Assembly: GCF_023913735.1 (NCBI RefSeq) | Contig: NZ_JAMXBH010000021.1 | Coordinates: 1-64,000, forward strand | Length of the DNA: 64,000 nucleotides | Direction: 5' to 3' | From: Pseudarthrobacter raffinosi | GTDB taxonomy: Bacteria > Actinomycetota > Actinomycetes > Actinomycetales > Micrococcaceae | In this document: positions 33,241 to 42,249 of the stretch, one piece after another | How the letters are laid out: the number at the start of each line of letters is the position of its first letter | How positions within the stretch are numbered: position 1 is the first letter of the stretch | Notes under the pieces: model-generated | Database searches by the model: none | What the model was told of the DNA's origin: nothing | The model's input: only the letters and a program-made list of their open reading frames with translations | Program-made: the position numbers and the translations under genes

Positions 33241-33306
33241 GGATAAATCCCTCCGATGGAAGAGTCAGACCTTGCCGGACTCCGGTTGTTGCAGTTCTTG
33301 AAGATT

Positions 33307-34380
33307 CTAGCGTTCAGCGATTTCGGCTGCGGCTTCCAGGTAAGACAGGGCTCCACTGGAGGAAGGATCGTACGTCATGACGGTTTGCTGGTAGCTCGGA
33401 GCTTCTGAAATCCGCACGGAGCGGGGGACTACAGCACCAAGGACCTGCTCGGGGAAGTGCAGGCGAACTTCGGCTGCCACCTGGGCTGCAAGGTTGGTCC
33501 GTCCGTCATACATCGTGAGGAGAATAGTGGAGACCACCAGATCCGCATTCAGGTGCTTCTGGATCATCTCGATGTTCTTGAGGAGCTGACTGAGGCCTTC
33601 CAGTGCGTAGTACTCACACTGGATAGGGATAAGGACCTCACCGGCAGCACAGAAGGCATTAACCGTGAGCAACCCGAGGCTGGGCGGGCAGTCAATGAAA
33701 ATGTAGTCGAGGCGTTCTTCGCCGTTCTTTGCCCGGGTCCTGGCATAGACGTCGATCGCCCGGCGGAGCCGCTGTTCACGGGCCACAAGCGAAACAAGCT
33801 CAATCTCCGCGCCGGCCAGGTGAATGGTGGCAGGAGCACAGATCAGGTTGCTGATGTCCGGGCAGGGGGCCACGACGTCAGCGAGAGGGAAATCGTTGAT
33901 GAGGACGTCATAGATGCTGTCCACATCGGCATGGTGCTCGACGCCGAGGGCGGTGGAGGCGTTGCCCTGGGGATCGATGTCAATGACCAGGACGTTCAGG
34001 CCGGCTGCGGCCAGGGCAGCAGCGATGTTCACGGTGGTGGTGGTCTTGCCCACGCCGCCTTTTTGGTTGGACACCGTAAAGATACGGGTCTTCTCCGGCC
34101 TGGGAAGTTTCCGGCCAACCAGCCGTTCGCGGCGCCTGGTCTCGTGCGCGAGTTCCCGGGCGATAGGACTGGAATCGTCCATGGTGTCCATAACGTTGAT
34201 CCGGCCACCCGTTGTTGTTTCACGTGAAACAGACGCAAGAATTGCCATTTCCGCAACCGGATTAGGGTGACTTTCCCCTCGTCCGGGCGCGGAACCCATG
34301 CCCATGCCAGCAACTGATCGTGCTGACCCCAAAGACACAAACGGGGGTATCCGTTGTGTGGAGGCTTCGCTACTGGTCAC
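33307..34380 (-). CDS. parA: Chromosome partitioning ATPase ParA
   Basis: The 357-aa reading frame starts at a GTG. The core is a deviant Walker A ATPase: NQKGGVGKTTT (residues about 105-115), IDIDPQGNAST, and YIFIDCPPSLGLLT. It dimerises with ATP, binds DNA nonspecifically and is driven by ParB to separate origins. The first 95 residues are not conserved and contain a parS site that codes for VSRET (51-55). Alternative starts are the ATGs at 34248 and 34191; the latter (MDTMDDSS) would leave the parS in the 5' leader. No strong ribosome binding site decides. Confidence 0.95.
   Translation of the reverse strand: MTSSEASTQRIPPFVSLGSARSVAGMGMGSAPGRGESHPNPVAEMAILASVSRETTTGGRINVMDTMDDSSPIARELAHETRRRERLVGRKLPRPEKTRIFTVSNQKGGVGKTTTTVNIAAALAAAGLNVLVIDIDPQGNASTALGVEHHADVDSIYDVLINDFPLADVVAPCPDISNLICAPATIHLAGAEIELVSLVAREQRLRRAIDVYARTRAKNGEERLDYIFIDCPPSLGLLTVNAFCAAGEVLIPIQCEYYALEGLSQLLKNIEMIQKHLNADLVVSTILLTMYDGRTNLAAQVAAEVRLHFPEQVLGAVVPRSVRISEAPSYQQTVMTYDPSSSGALSYLEAAAEIAER
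34216..34231. promoter_or_regulatory. parS site (perfect) inside or just before the parA coding sequence
   Basis: This is an exact 16 bp parS match within the 5' part of the parA reading frame. ParB bound here could also affect transcription of parA-parB. Confidence 0.95.
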
Positions 34381-34466
34381 TGGGACACACTCACTCTCGT
34401 TCGGCTTTTGCTGCCGTTGTCTAGCCTAACCGCTTCGCCCTGCAGACCAAGGCTACCGGGCCAGGA

Positions 34467-35117
34467 CTAGGAGAACTTTCGGGACTTGTTAACGACGATC
34501 CGTACCACCGTGGTGGGTTCCTCCAGGAGGTTTTCACCGACAGTCACTACAGAAGTCTGGACGCCACCGAGATTCCGGATGACCTTCGCTGCTTTTTCGA
34601 TTTCCTCGCCTGCACTGCGTCCCTTAATGGCCACAACTTCACCCTTGCCGGCGAGCAGGGGGATGGTCAGACCGGCGAGGTTGCTCAGCGCGGAAACAGC
34701 CCGGGCAGTCACAACATCAGCGTCCACCATGCCAACCGCAAGCTCCGCGCGCGTCCGCATCACCGTGACGTTTGTCAGGCCGAGATCGTCCACCACTTCC
34801 TGGAGCCAGATCACCCGGCGCTCCAGCGGCTCGATCAGTGTCAGCTGGAGATCCGGACGCGCGATCGCGAGGCAAAGTCCGGGAAGTCCGGCTCCGCTTC
34901 CGACGTCGGCAACATGGCTGCCGTGCGCGATCTCGCTTTCGATAACGGCACAGTTAAGGACATGCCGGCTCCACAACCGTGGGATCTCACGCGGCCCGAT
35001 CAGCCCGCGTTCGGTTCCGGACGTGGCCAGGTGCTCCACGTAGCGTTTGGCCAGGTCCAGGCGGTCACCGAAAATCTTCTCGGCCGCCAGCAATTCTGCT
35101 GCCGTGATGTCAACCAT
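34467..35117 (-). CDS. rsmG: 16S rRNA 7-methylguanosine methyltransferase
   Basis: The 216-aa Rossmann-fold methyltransferase (GidB) has the SAM-binding VADVGSGAGLPGLCLA, LTLIEPLERRVIWLQEV, and the family motif TARAVSALSNLAGLTIPLLAGKGEVVAIKGRSAGEE. It methylates G527 of 16S rRNA; loss is known to give low-level streptomycin resistance. It sits between jag and parA, the conserved order around bacterial origins. Confidence 0.96.
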   Translation of the reverse strand: MVDITAAELLAAEKIFGDRLDLAKRYVEHLATSGTERGLIGPREIPRLWSRHVLNCAVIESEIAHGSHVADVGSGAGLPGLCLAIARPDLQLTLIEPLERRVIWLQEVVDDLGLTNVTVMRTRAELAVGMVDADVVTARAVSALSNLAGLTIPLLAGKGEVVAIKGRSAGEEIEKAAKVIRNLGGVQTSVVTVGENLLEEPTTVVRIVVNKSRKFS

Positions 35118-35137
35118 GATTAGCGGTTCAGCATTCT

Positions 35138-35704
35138 CTAGTCTGCGGATACTACGATGTGACGCCCGGCGCCTTCGCCCTCGGACTCGCTGACGAGTCC
35201 CAGGTCAGCGACGGCGTCATGAACGATTTTGCGTTCGTAGGCACTCATCGGCTCCAGTGCCACGGCTTTGCCGGACTCCTTGACCGCAGCTGCCGCATCC
35301 TCGGCGATCTTCTGCAGGTGGACGGCGCGCTGCTGACGGTAGCCGTTGATGTCCAGGACCAGGCGTGAACGGTTCTCCGTTGCGGAGAGAACAGAGAGCC
35401 GGGTCAGTTCCTGAAGGGCTTCGAGGACTTCGCCGTCTTCGCCTACGAGGCTGTCGAGACCATCAGTTCCTTCCTCGGCAACGATGGAAATGTAAGTGCG
35501 GCCGTTCCGGACTTCAATGTCAATGTCGCCGTCGATGTCAGCGATATCAAGGAGTTCCTCCAGGTAATCGGCGGCAACGTCGCCTTCCTCTTCGAGGCGG
35601 CTGGCAGCGGATCCCTTGGGCGAAGCATCGGCGTCGGTCGAGGCTTCGTCCTGATCGTCAATGATCTCGTCGGAAAGGGCGTGTTCGGTGCTCTCGGCTG
35701 ACAT
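35138..35704 (-). CDS. jag: Jag/KhpB-type RNA-binding protein with KH and R3H domains
   Basis: The 188-aa protein has an acidic disordered N-terminus (to about residue 40), a KH-like domain (DIEVRNGRTYISIVAEEGTDGLDSLVGEDGEVLEALQELTRL), and an R3H domain (RLVLDINGYRQQRAVHLQKIAEDAAAAVKESGKAVALEPMSAYERKIVHDAV). Family members bind RNA and influence cell division and elongation in Gram-positive bacteria. Its start codon overlaps the yidC stop (TAATG), so they are coupled. Confidence 0.95.
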   Translation of the reverse strand: MSAESTEHALSDEIIDDQDEASTDADASPKGSAASRLEEEGDVAADYLEELLDIADIDGDIDIEVRNGRTYISIVAEEGTDGLDSLVGEDGEVLEALQELTRLSVLSATENRSRLVLDINGYRQQRAVHLQKIAEDAAAAVKESGKAVALEPMSAYERKIVHDAVADLGLVSESEGEGAGRHIVVSAD

Positions 35705-36681
35705 TACTTCTTCTTCCTGTTCTTACGCTGTGGCTGGACGCGCTGTCCCTTTTGCTCGAGGACCGCAGCTGCGGCAGCTGCCTCCGCTTCGGCGTCGGCC
35801 TTTTTCCCGCCCAGAATGGGCAGGACCGGCAGGCCCTTGGCCGCACGGCGTTCGGCGAGTGCCTTGGCGGCTGGGGATCCCGGCGTCGGCATGCGGCGGA
35901 TGACGAAGAACTGCTGCGCCATGGTCCAGAGGTTGGTGGTGGTCCAGTAGATAAGGACACCGATGGGGAAGTTGATGCCACCCACGCCGAACACGAGCGG
36001 CAGGATGTACAGCATCATTTTCTGCTGGCGCATGAAAGGGCTGGCCATGGCCTCTTCGGACATGTTCTTGGCCATGATCTGCTTCTGCGTGATGAACTGC
36101 GAAGCCGTCATCGCAAGGATCATCACGATCGACAGGATGTTGACAGCCAACTGCGCGTCGCCTCCTCCTCCATGCAGGAGGGTGGCGGAAAGCGGAGCAC
36201 CGAAGATGCTGGATTCGTCGAACTGCACCACCTGGTCGTGGCTCATCGCACCGACACCCACACCCGCCTTGGCGTTGGAGCTGATGCCGGAGAGCACCTG
36301 GAACAGCGCGAAGAAGAACGGCATCTGGATCAGCATGGGCAAGCAGGCCGAGAACGGGTTGGTCCCGTGCTTCTTGTACATGGCCATCTGTTCCTGCGCC
36401 ATGGCCTGGCGGGAAAGCTGGTCAGTCTTGCCCTTGTACTTGTCCTGGAGTTTCTTCAGGTCCGGCTGCAACAGCTGCATGCCGCGCTGCGCCTTGATCT
36501 GCTTGACGAAAACGGGGATCAGGGCGGCACGGATCACCAGCACCAGCCCGATGATGGACAGTGTCCAGGTCCAGCCGTTGGCCGCAGGCAGGCCGATCGC
36601 AGTCAGGCCCTCGTGGAAGCCCACCATGATGATGGAAACCAGCCACTTGAACGGAAACATGATTGTTTCAAAGAAGTCCAT
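35704..36681 (-). CDS. yidC: Membrane protein insertase YidC
   Basis: The 325-aa protein matches the Gram-positive-type YidC/Oxa1 layout of about five membrane spans. It has the conserved cytoplasmic hairpin after the first spans (KQIKAQRGMQLLQPDLKKLQDKYKGKTDQLSRQAMAQEQMAMYKKHGTNPFSACLPMLIQMPFF) and IYWTTTNLWTMAQQ near the end. The C-terminus is very basic (QRVQPQRKNRKKK), suiting ribosome contact. It inserts small or Sec-dependent membrane proteins. Confidence 0.96.
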   Translation of the reverse strand: MDFFETIMFPFKWLVSIIMVGFHEGLTAIGLPAANGWTWTLSIIGLVLVIRAALIPVFVKQIKAQRGMQLLQPDLKKLQDKYKGKTDQLSRQAMAQEQMAMYKKHGTNPFSACLPMLIQMPFFFALFQVLSGISSNAKAGVGVGAMSHDQVVQFDESSIFGAPLSATLLHGGGGDAQLAVNILSIVMILAMTASQFITQKQIMAKNMSEEAMASPFMRQQKMMLYILPLVFGVGGINFPIGVLIYWTTTNLWTMAQQFFVIRRMPTPGSPAAKALAERRAAKGLPVLPILGGKKADAEAEAAAAAAVLEQKGQRVQPQRKNRKKK

Positions 36682-36697
36682 ACGATATCCCTATTCG

Positions 36698-37093
36698 TCA
36701 GGCCGCAAGGCGGCCTTCTCCATCAGTCTGAGCAGCCAGGTACTTGTCCGGGTTGTTCAGCACAACAATTGTGGGGGTCCGGTGATCGGGCCAGTGGCGG
36801 TGGCCGGCGGGGACATGGTCCACACCACCGGCATTCCACGGATGGCAGCGCACAAGGCGACGGGCTGCAAGCCAGCTGCCCTTCACCGCCCCATGGACAG
36901 TGATCGCTTCAAGGGCGTACGCCGAGCAGGAAGGAAAGAAACGGCAGACCTGGCCATACAAGGGAGAAATCACCTTGCGGTATGCCATCAGCAGCAGAAT
37001 AAGAATGTTTCTGGGCAGGTTCCAGAGGAAGGTGCCCACGGCGGCAGCAACAGGATGAAGGGAGTGGACGACGGCGGCAGTTACCTTACGCAC
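36698..37093 (-). CDS. yidD: Membrane protein insertion efficiency factor YidD
   Basis: The 131-aa protein has the family core RNILILLLMAYRKVISPLYGQVCRFFPSCSAYALEAI, then HGAVKGSWLAARRLVRCHPWNAGGVDHVP, with the conserved Cys residues. A C-terminal extension of about 40 residues is not part of the domain. YidD is a small amphipathic inner-face protein that aids YidC. It overlaps rnpA by eight bases. Confidence 0.94.
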   Translation of the reverse strand: MRKVTAAVVHSLHPVAAAVGTFLWNLPRNILILLLMAYRKVISPLYGQVCRFFPSCSAYALEAITVHGAVKGSWLAARRLVRCHPWNAGGVDHVPAGHRHWPDHRTPTIVVLNNPDKYLAAQTDGEGRLAA

Positions 37094-37496
37094 GCTGTGT
37101 CCCTTCCTGTGTTGTACCGGTCGAACCGTTTACAGCAGCCCGCGGAAGGCGGCTGCCCAACCGGCTCATGGTTGATTCCAGTGCGGCGTTGTAGTCCTCC
37201 AGCAGTTGATCCCAGCTGGCGGCAGCGGACGCAGGCAGCGCCCGGACCACTATGGCGAACCCGGTACCGTACTCGCGCAGCGAGGCAGCACCGGCTTCTC
37301 TCAGTCTCCTCTTAACGAGGTTCCTGACCACAGCGTTCCCGACACCTTTGGAAACGATGAACCCGATCCGGCTGGGTTCGTCGGCAGCAATAGCTGCCGC
37401 ATATAACACTACGTTCCGGCGTCCATTGCGGACACCGGAACGTACAGTTGTTGAAAAATCGGTTGCAGTCCTCAAACGGTTACGGGTGGCCAGCAC
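37086..37496 (-). CDS. rnpA: Ribonuclease P protein component
   Basis: The 136-aa basic protein contains the conserved RNP core in which IGFIVSKGVGNAVVRNLVKRRLREA carries the RNR-type motif (here RNLVKRRLRE). MLATRNRLRTATDFSTTVRSG is the usual N-terminus. It binds the RNase P RNA and helps 5' tRNA processing. The C-terminal 25 residues are low-complexity. It lies 41 bp after rpmH. Confidence 0.95.
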   Translation of the reverse strand: MLATRNRLRTATDFSTTVRSGVRNGRRNVVLYAAAIAADEPSRIGFIVSKGVGNAVVRNLVKRRLREAGAASLREYGTGFAIVVRALPASAAASWDQLLEDYNAALESTMSRLGSRLPRAAVNGSTGTTQEGTQRA

Positions 37497-37537
37497 CTTA
37501 AACTCGCAAAGAAAAGTTAAACCGACGAGTCAGTTAT

Positions 37538-37675
37538 CTAGGCCGACAGTTCGGTGCGGCCCTTGCCACGACGGGCTGCCAGGATGGCACGGCCGGCACG
37601 GGTACGCATACGAAGGCGGAAGCCGTGCTTCTTGGCTCGACGGCGGTTATTCGGCTGAAAAGTCCGCTTGCTCAC
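37538..37675 (-). CDS. rpmH: 50S ribosomal protein L34
   Basis: The 45-aa product begins SKRTFQPNNRRRAKKHGFR and contains RMRTRAGRAILAARRGKGR, the invariant L34 signature. The start codon is GTG (37675-37673), eight bases after GGAG, and the stop is TAG. It is the first gene of the rpmH-rnpA-yidD-yidC-jag-rsmG group and lies next to oriC. Confidence 0.97.
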   Translation of the reverse strand: MSKRTFQPNNRRRAKKHGFRLRMRTRAGRAILAARRGKGRTELSA

Positions 37676-38143
37676 GTTAGTTACTCCAGTGGATCAAAGG
37701 TGCGCCCACCCGATCAGTAAAAGGGGAAGAACTGGCCGACGCTAAGTTTTGTATATGCACGCTTCCCCCGGCTGCTCCAACGCGGTGCGTCAGTGAGATT
37801 CAGAAGGGGCCAAAAAGCGTACACAAAGGACTTCACAACGTTAGGGCAAAATGCCTGCCAGAGTCAAACCGGGGTACCCCTGCGTCCCTGTCCCCGGCTG
37901 TGGTTAACCTGGCCCCACAGCCTGTGGATGAAGTGGCTCACAAGGCCTGTTTTCGAACCACAACGGTGTAATTATCCACAAGCTACTTCCCAGCTATCTT
38001 CTGGCCTTTTGTTCCCCTAGAGTGGCTCAGTAGCCGATTATCCACGGACTGTGCATAACCCTGTGGATGAAGCTGAACCAGAGTCCTGGTTCGGGACTTG
38101 GGGCTGCACGTAATGCAGGCACGCAAGTTTGAGGAACTGATTG
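37676..38143. other. oriC half upstream of dnaA
   Basis: This intergenic region of 468 bp separates divergent rpmH and dnaA and contains five DnaA-type 9-mers. They are TGTGGTTAA at 37899, TGTGGATGA at 37923, TTATCCACA at 37972 (perfect), TTATCCACG at 38038 and TGTGGATGA at 38062. They are in both orientations and irregularly spaced. The boxes probably serve dnaA autoregulation and origin function. A TATACA (37755-37750, minus strand) is a possible -10 for rpmH. Confidence 0.8.
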
Positions 38144-39565
38144 ATGACAGTAGACGAAGCCAACCACGCCAATACTGTCGGAAGTTCCTGGCGTCGGGTT
38201 GTGAGCCTGCTCGAGCAGGACGACCGCGTATCTCCACGGCAGCGGGGCTTTGTCATCCTGGCGCAGGCCCAGGGCCTGATCGGATCCACCCTCCTGGTGG
38301 CCGTACCCAACGAACTGACCCGTGAAGTCCTTCAGACCCAGGTCAAGGACGCCCTGGATGACGCCCTGCATAACGTTTTCTCCGAGGACATCCGCTGCGC
38401 AATCGACGTGGACACCGATCTGGTGCCCCTTCACACGGAGCCGGAACCCGTCGTCGAACCTTCCTACTCGCCGGACCAGCTGATCGAACAGAAGCCGCAG
38501 CCGATGCTGCCGAGCACTTCCCACGAGTTCGGCCGGCTGAACCCCAAGTACGTTTTCGATACCTTTGTGATCGGTTCGTCCAACCGCTTTGCCCATGCAG
38601 CTGCCGTGGCCGTGGCCGAAGCGCCCGCCAAGGCCTACAACCCGCTGTTCATCTACGGTGATTCCGGGCTGGGCAAGACCCACCTCCTGCACGCGATCGG
38701 CCACTATGCCCGCCGCCTGTACAGCGGAATCCGGGTCCGGTACGTGAACTCCGAAGAGTTCACCAACGACTTCATCAACTCCATCCGCGATGACGAAGGC
38801 GCCAGCTTCAAGACCACGTACCGCAACGTGGACGTGCTGCTGATCGATGACATCCAGTTCCTGGCCGGCAAGGACCGGACGCTGGAGGAGTTCTTCCACA
38901 CGTTCAACTCCCTGCACAACAACAACAAACAGGTGGTCATCACCTCGGATCTGCCGCCCAAGCAGCTGGCAGGTTTCGAGGACCGGATGAAGTCTCGCTT
39001 CGAGTGGGGCCTCCTCACCGACATCCAGCCGCCCGAGCTCGAGACCCGCATCGCCATCCTGCGGAAGAAGGCGCTCAGCGAAGGTCTCTCCGCCCCGGAC
39101 GATGCCCTGGAATACATCGCTTCCAAGATCTCCAGCAATATCCGCGAACTCGAGGGCGCACTGATCCGGGTGACGGCATTCGCCAGCCTGAACCGCCAGC
39201 CGGTCGATGTTGCGTTGGCTGAGATGGTCCTCAAGGACCTCATCACGGACGACGGCGCCCAGGAAATCACGTCGAGCCAGATCCTGATCCAGACGGCGGA
39301 GTACTTCAAGCTCACCATGGAGGAACTCTGCAGCAAGTCCCGGACCCGCACGCTGGTGACCGCCCGGCAGATCGCCATGTACCTCTGCCGCGAGCTCACG
39401 GACATGTCCCTGCCGAAGATCGGCCAGGAACTCGGCGGCCGCGACCACACCACTGTGATCCACGCGGACCGCAAAATCCGTGAGCTGATGGCTGAGCGTC
39501 GTGTGATCTACAACCAGGTCACCGAACTCACCAACAGGATCAAACAGCAGCAGCGCAACTCCTAA
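38144..39565 (+). CDS. dnaA: Chromosomal replication initiator DnaA
   Basis: The 473-aa initiator begins with the helicase-loading domain I (VGSSWRRVVSLLEQDD), then a short domain II linker (about 90-125). Domain III is the AAA+ ATPase with Walker A GDSGLGKTH at 172-180 and Walker B VLLIDDIQF near 235. Domain IV carries the DnaA-box binding helix-turn-helix signature GRDHTTVIHA with RTLVTARQIAMYLCRELT. It binds TTATCCACA-type boxes and melts the adjacent AT-rich DNA. The ATG at 38144 follows GAGG by nine bases; a TTG one codon earlier is ignored. Confidence 0.98.
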   Translation: MTVDEANHANTVGSSWRRVVSLLEQDDRVSPRQRGFVILAQAQGLIGSTLLVAVPNELTREVLQTQVKDALDDALHNVFSEDIRCAIDVDTDLVPLHTEPEPVVEPSYSPDQLIEQKPQPMLPSTSHEFGRLNPKYVFDTFVIGSSNRFAHAAAVAVAEAPAKAYNPLFIYGDSGLGKTHLLHAIGHYARRLYSGIRVRYVNSEEFTNDFINSIRDDEGASFKTTYRNVDVLLIDDIQFLAGKDRTLEEFFHTFNSLHNNNKQVVITSDLPPKQLAGFEDRMKSRFEWGLLTDIQPPELETRIAILRKKALSEGLSAPDDALEYIASKISSNIRELEGALIRVTAFASLNRQPVDVALAEMVLKDLITDDGAQEITSSQILIQTAEYFKLTMEELCSKSRTRTLVTARQIAMYLCRELTDMSLPKIGQELGGRDHTTVIHADRKIRELMAERRVIYNQVTELTNRIKQQQRNS

Positions 39566-40091
39566 GCCGTCGTCTCTATACCTTATTAACAGGTGCATGT
39601 GGATAACCCTGTGGATACTTAAGGGGACAACCGAACTTAATGGGCTTAAAACCCTTAAGCCGCCTGTGGATCAGCGAAAACCCAAAAATTGTTATCCCCA
39701 TCCACAGCCTGTTTAAAACCTGCGTCACCCACAATCCATGAACAGGGCTTAACCGCTGGATCCTGCGGCCGGATCGAGTTATCCACAGTATCCACAGCAG
39801 TTATTAACACTTCTAATCCCAATAAATTGATTTCCCTCAAATAACAATCTCGATCCGCACCCGAACCGGCCCAGGCCCAAGGGCCTCCGGACCCCAGGCG
39901 TCCTGACCGGGGATGGGTTAATCAGCCGTCTTCCGGCTAAGCTGTCAGCAGCGCTCCCATCCTCGGGTTTCTTTGTGGTTCAGCACTCGATGAACCATGC
40001 AGGTTCCGTTGTTGGGGCGCCACTACTTTGGGCTCCCTGTGGGAGTTTCCGGTTCAGACAAGGCAGCAGCAATGAAAGGCGGCACCCTTCC
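39566..40091. other. oriC half between dnaA and dnaN, with AT-rich unwinding candidate
   Basis: DnaA-type boxes occur at 39598 (TGTGGATAA, perfect), 39610 (TGTGGATAC), 39665 (TGTGGATCA), 39692 (TTATCCCCA), 39779 (TTATCCACA, perfect) and 39788 (GTATCCACA). An AT-rich patch follows at about 39798-39850 (TTATTAACACTT, then AATAAATTG), a good duplex-unwinding candidate next to the last boxes. The remaining bases to 40091 form the dnaN leader. Confidence 0.88.
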
Positions 40092-41216
40092 GTGAAGTTC
40101 AGAGTCGAACGGGACGTCCTGGCAGAAGCCGTCACCTGGACAGCCCGGTCGTTGTCTCCGCGGCCGCCGGTTCCAGTGCTGTCGGGTCTGCTCCTGAAGG
40201 CTGAAGCCGGCACCGTCAGCCTCTCGAGCTTTGACTACGAGACCTCCGCACGGCTGGACATCCCCGCGGACATCACCGCCGAGGGAACCATCCTCGTTTC
40301 CGGACGCCTCCTCGCAGACATTTGCCGCAGCCTTCCTTCCGCTCCGGTGGTCGTGGAGACCGATGGCAACAAGGTGACGCTGACCTGCCGCCGCAGCAGC
40401 TTCCACCTGGCCACCATGCCCGAGGCCGAATACCCGCCGCTGCCTGCGTTACCCGCCATCAGCGGCACCGTCCCGGGTGACGCATTCGCCCAAGCTGTGT
40501 CCCAGGTGATCATTGCGGCCAGTAAGGATGACACTCTCCCCATCCTGACCGGCGTCCGGATGGAGATCGAGGACGACCTCATCACGCTTCTGGCCACCGA
40601 CCGCTACCGTCTGGCCATGCGCGAAGTGCCGTGGAAGCCCACCACACCGGGAATTTCCACCAGTGCGCTGGTCAAGGCAAAAACCCTCAACGAAGTGGCT
40701 AAGACCCTTGGCAACAGCGGCGACATCAACCTCGCCCTTGCTGACGATGACAGCCGCCTGATCGGTTTCGAAAGCGGCGGCCGCACCACCACATCGCTGC
40801 TTGTGGATGGCGATTACCCCAAGATCCGCTCGCTGTTCCCGGATTCCACCCCCATCCACGCAACAGTCCAAACGCAGGAACTTGTGGAAGCCGTCCGCCG
40901 CGTGTCGCTGGTGGCCGAACGCAACACCCCGGTACGCCTCGCCTTCACCGAAGGACTGCTGCACCTGGACGCCGGCACCGGCGAAGATGCCCAGGCCTCC
41001 GAAGAACTCGAAGCCCAGCTCTCCGGTGACGACATCACCGTCGCCTTCAACCCGCACTACCTGGTGGAGGGCCTGAGCGTCATCGAAACGAAGTACGTCA
41101 GGTTCTCCTTCACCACGGCGCCGAAGCCCGCGATGATCACGGCTCAGGCAGACGCCGACGGTGAGGACCAGGACGACTACCGCTACCTGGTTATGCCCGT
41201 CCGCCTTCCCAACTAG
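40092..41216 (+). CDS. dnaN: DNA polymerase III beta subunit (sliding clamp)
   Basis: The 374-aa product begins MKFRVERDVLAEAVTWTARSL and ends YRYLVMPVRLP, both hallmarks of the clamp, with three clamp repeats between. It encircles DNA and tethers the replicative polymerase. I chose the GTG at 40092; the frame upstream to 39975 has no homology and lies in the leader. AAAGGCGGC precedes it. A stem-loop follows the gene. Confidence 0.97.
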   Translation: MKFRVERDVLAEAVTWTARSLSPRPPVPVLSGLLLKAEAGTVSLSSFDYETSARLDIPADITAEGTILVSGRLLADICRSLPSAPVVVETDGNKVTLTCRRSSFHLATMPEAEYPPLPALPAISGTVPGDAFAQAVSQVIIAASKDDTLPILTGVRMEIEDDLITLLATDRYRLAMREVPWKPTTPGISTSALVKAKTLNEVAKTLGNSGDINLALADDDSRLIGFESGGRTTTSLLVDGDYPKIRSLFPDSTPIHATVQTQELVEAVRRVSLVAERNTPVRLAFTEGLLHLDAGTGEDAQASEELEAQLSGDDITVAFNPHYLVEGLSVIETKYVRFSFTTAPKPAMITAQADADGEDQDDYRYLVMPVRLPN

Positions 41217-41228
41217 GTAGCAGAAAAC

Positions 41229-41252
41229 GTCGTTATGGGCGCTCATAACGAC
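41229..41252 (+). terminator. Stem-loop after dnaN
   Basis: Perfect 9 bp arms GTCGTTATG (41229-41237) and CATAACGAC (41244-41252) flank a six-base loop, 12 bp after the dnaN stop. The stem is AT-containing and no U-run follows, so it may be a weak terminator or a member of a small palindrome family. Confidence 0.55.
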
Positions 41253-41319
41253 ACTTAGTGCGACCTAGTTGGGCTGCCCCGTTCAGCAACAGCCAACCCC
41301 GCGCAGAAAAGAGACCCCC

Positions 41320-42204
41320 GTGCATATTGGACTGATCGGCCTTGGCAAGATGGGTTTCAACATGCGCGAACGCCTGCGCAAGGGTGGCATTGAGGTTACC
41401 GGCTTTGACCGCAACCCCGAGGTCACCGACGTTGCCTCCGTGGATGAGCTCATTGCGGCCGTTCCGGCCCCGCGGCTGATCTGGGTCATGGTCCCGTCAG
41501 GCGACATCACCGATGCCGTCGTCACCGAACTCGGGGACAAGCTCGACGCCGGCGACCTGGTGATCGACGGCGGCAACTCCCGCTTCACCGAGGACCAGAA
41601 ACACGGTGCCGCGCTGGCCGGGAAGGGGATCCGTTTCGCCGACTGCGGCGTTTCCGGCGGAGTGTGGGGCCTCCAGAACGGGTACGGGCTCATGGCTGGC
41701 GGCGACGCTGCCGATATTGAGCGGGCCCTGCCGGTTTTTGATGTGCTCCGTCCCGAAGGCGAGCGGGCGGACAGCTTTGTCCACGTCGGCGGAATCGGTG
41801 CCGGACACTACGCCAAGATGGTCCACAACGGCATCGAATACGGCCTGATGCAGGCGTACGCCGAAGGATACGAACTGCTGGCCGCCAAGGACATTGTTGA
41901 CGACCTGCCCGGTACGTTCCGCGCCTGGCAGAAGGGCACCGTGGTCCGGTCGTGGCTGCTGGACCTCATGGTCAAGGCACTGGACGAGGACCCGGGACTG
42001 GAATCCATCGATGACTACGTCGAGGACTCGGGCGAAGGACGCTGGACCGTTGAGGAAGCCATCGCCAACGCGGTTCCGGCACCGGCCATCACGGCTGCAC
42101 TCTTCGCACGCTTCTCCTCCCGCGAGGAGAATTCGCCCGCCATGAAGATGGTTTCCGCGCTGCGCCACCAGTTCGGCGGGCATGCCACCCGTCCCGCCAA
42201 GTAA
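41320..42204 (+). CDS. gnd: 6-phosphogluconate dehydrogenase, short (decarboxylating) form
   Basis: The 294-aa protein begins MHIGLIGLGKMGFNMRERL (NAD(P)-binding GxGxxG) and has DGGNSRFTEDQKH, DCGVSGGVWGLQNGYGLMAGG and GIGAGHYAKMVHNGIEYGLMQAYAEGY with the catalytic Lys and Asn. The length and the YVEDSGEGRW motif fit the short GndA/YqeC-type enzymes rather than the 470-aa form. It oxidatively decarboxylates 6-phosphogluconate to ribulose-5-phosphate. Its place between dnaN and recF is conserved in many actinobacteria. The GTG at 41320 follows AAAAGAGA. Confidence 0.95.
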   Translation: MHIGLIGLGKMGFNMRERLRKGGIEVTGFDRNPEVTDVASVDELIAAVPAPRLIWVMVPSGDITDAVVTELGDKLDAGDLVIDGGNSRFTEDQKHGAALAGKGIRFADCGVSGGVWGLQNGYGLMAGGDAADIERALPVFDVLRPEGERADSFVHVGGIGAGHYAKMVHNGIEYGLMQAYAEGYELLAAKDIVDDLPGTFRAWQKGTVVRSWLLDLMVKALDEDPGLESIDDYVEDSGEGRWTVEEAIANAVPAPAITAALFARFSSREENSPAMKMVSALRHQFGGHATRPAK

Positions 42205-42249
42205 CCTCCACCCCGGGACCCGCCGGTTCCGAGAATTGTCGAACACCGC

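Noticed and set aside
38027..39598. 523-codon minus-strand frame opposite dnaA
   Set aside because: It covers oriC boxes and the whole dnaA gene in antisense and has no protein motif.
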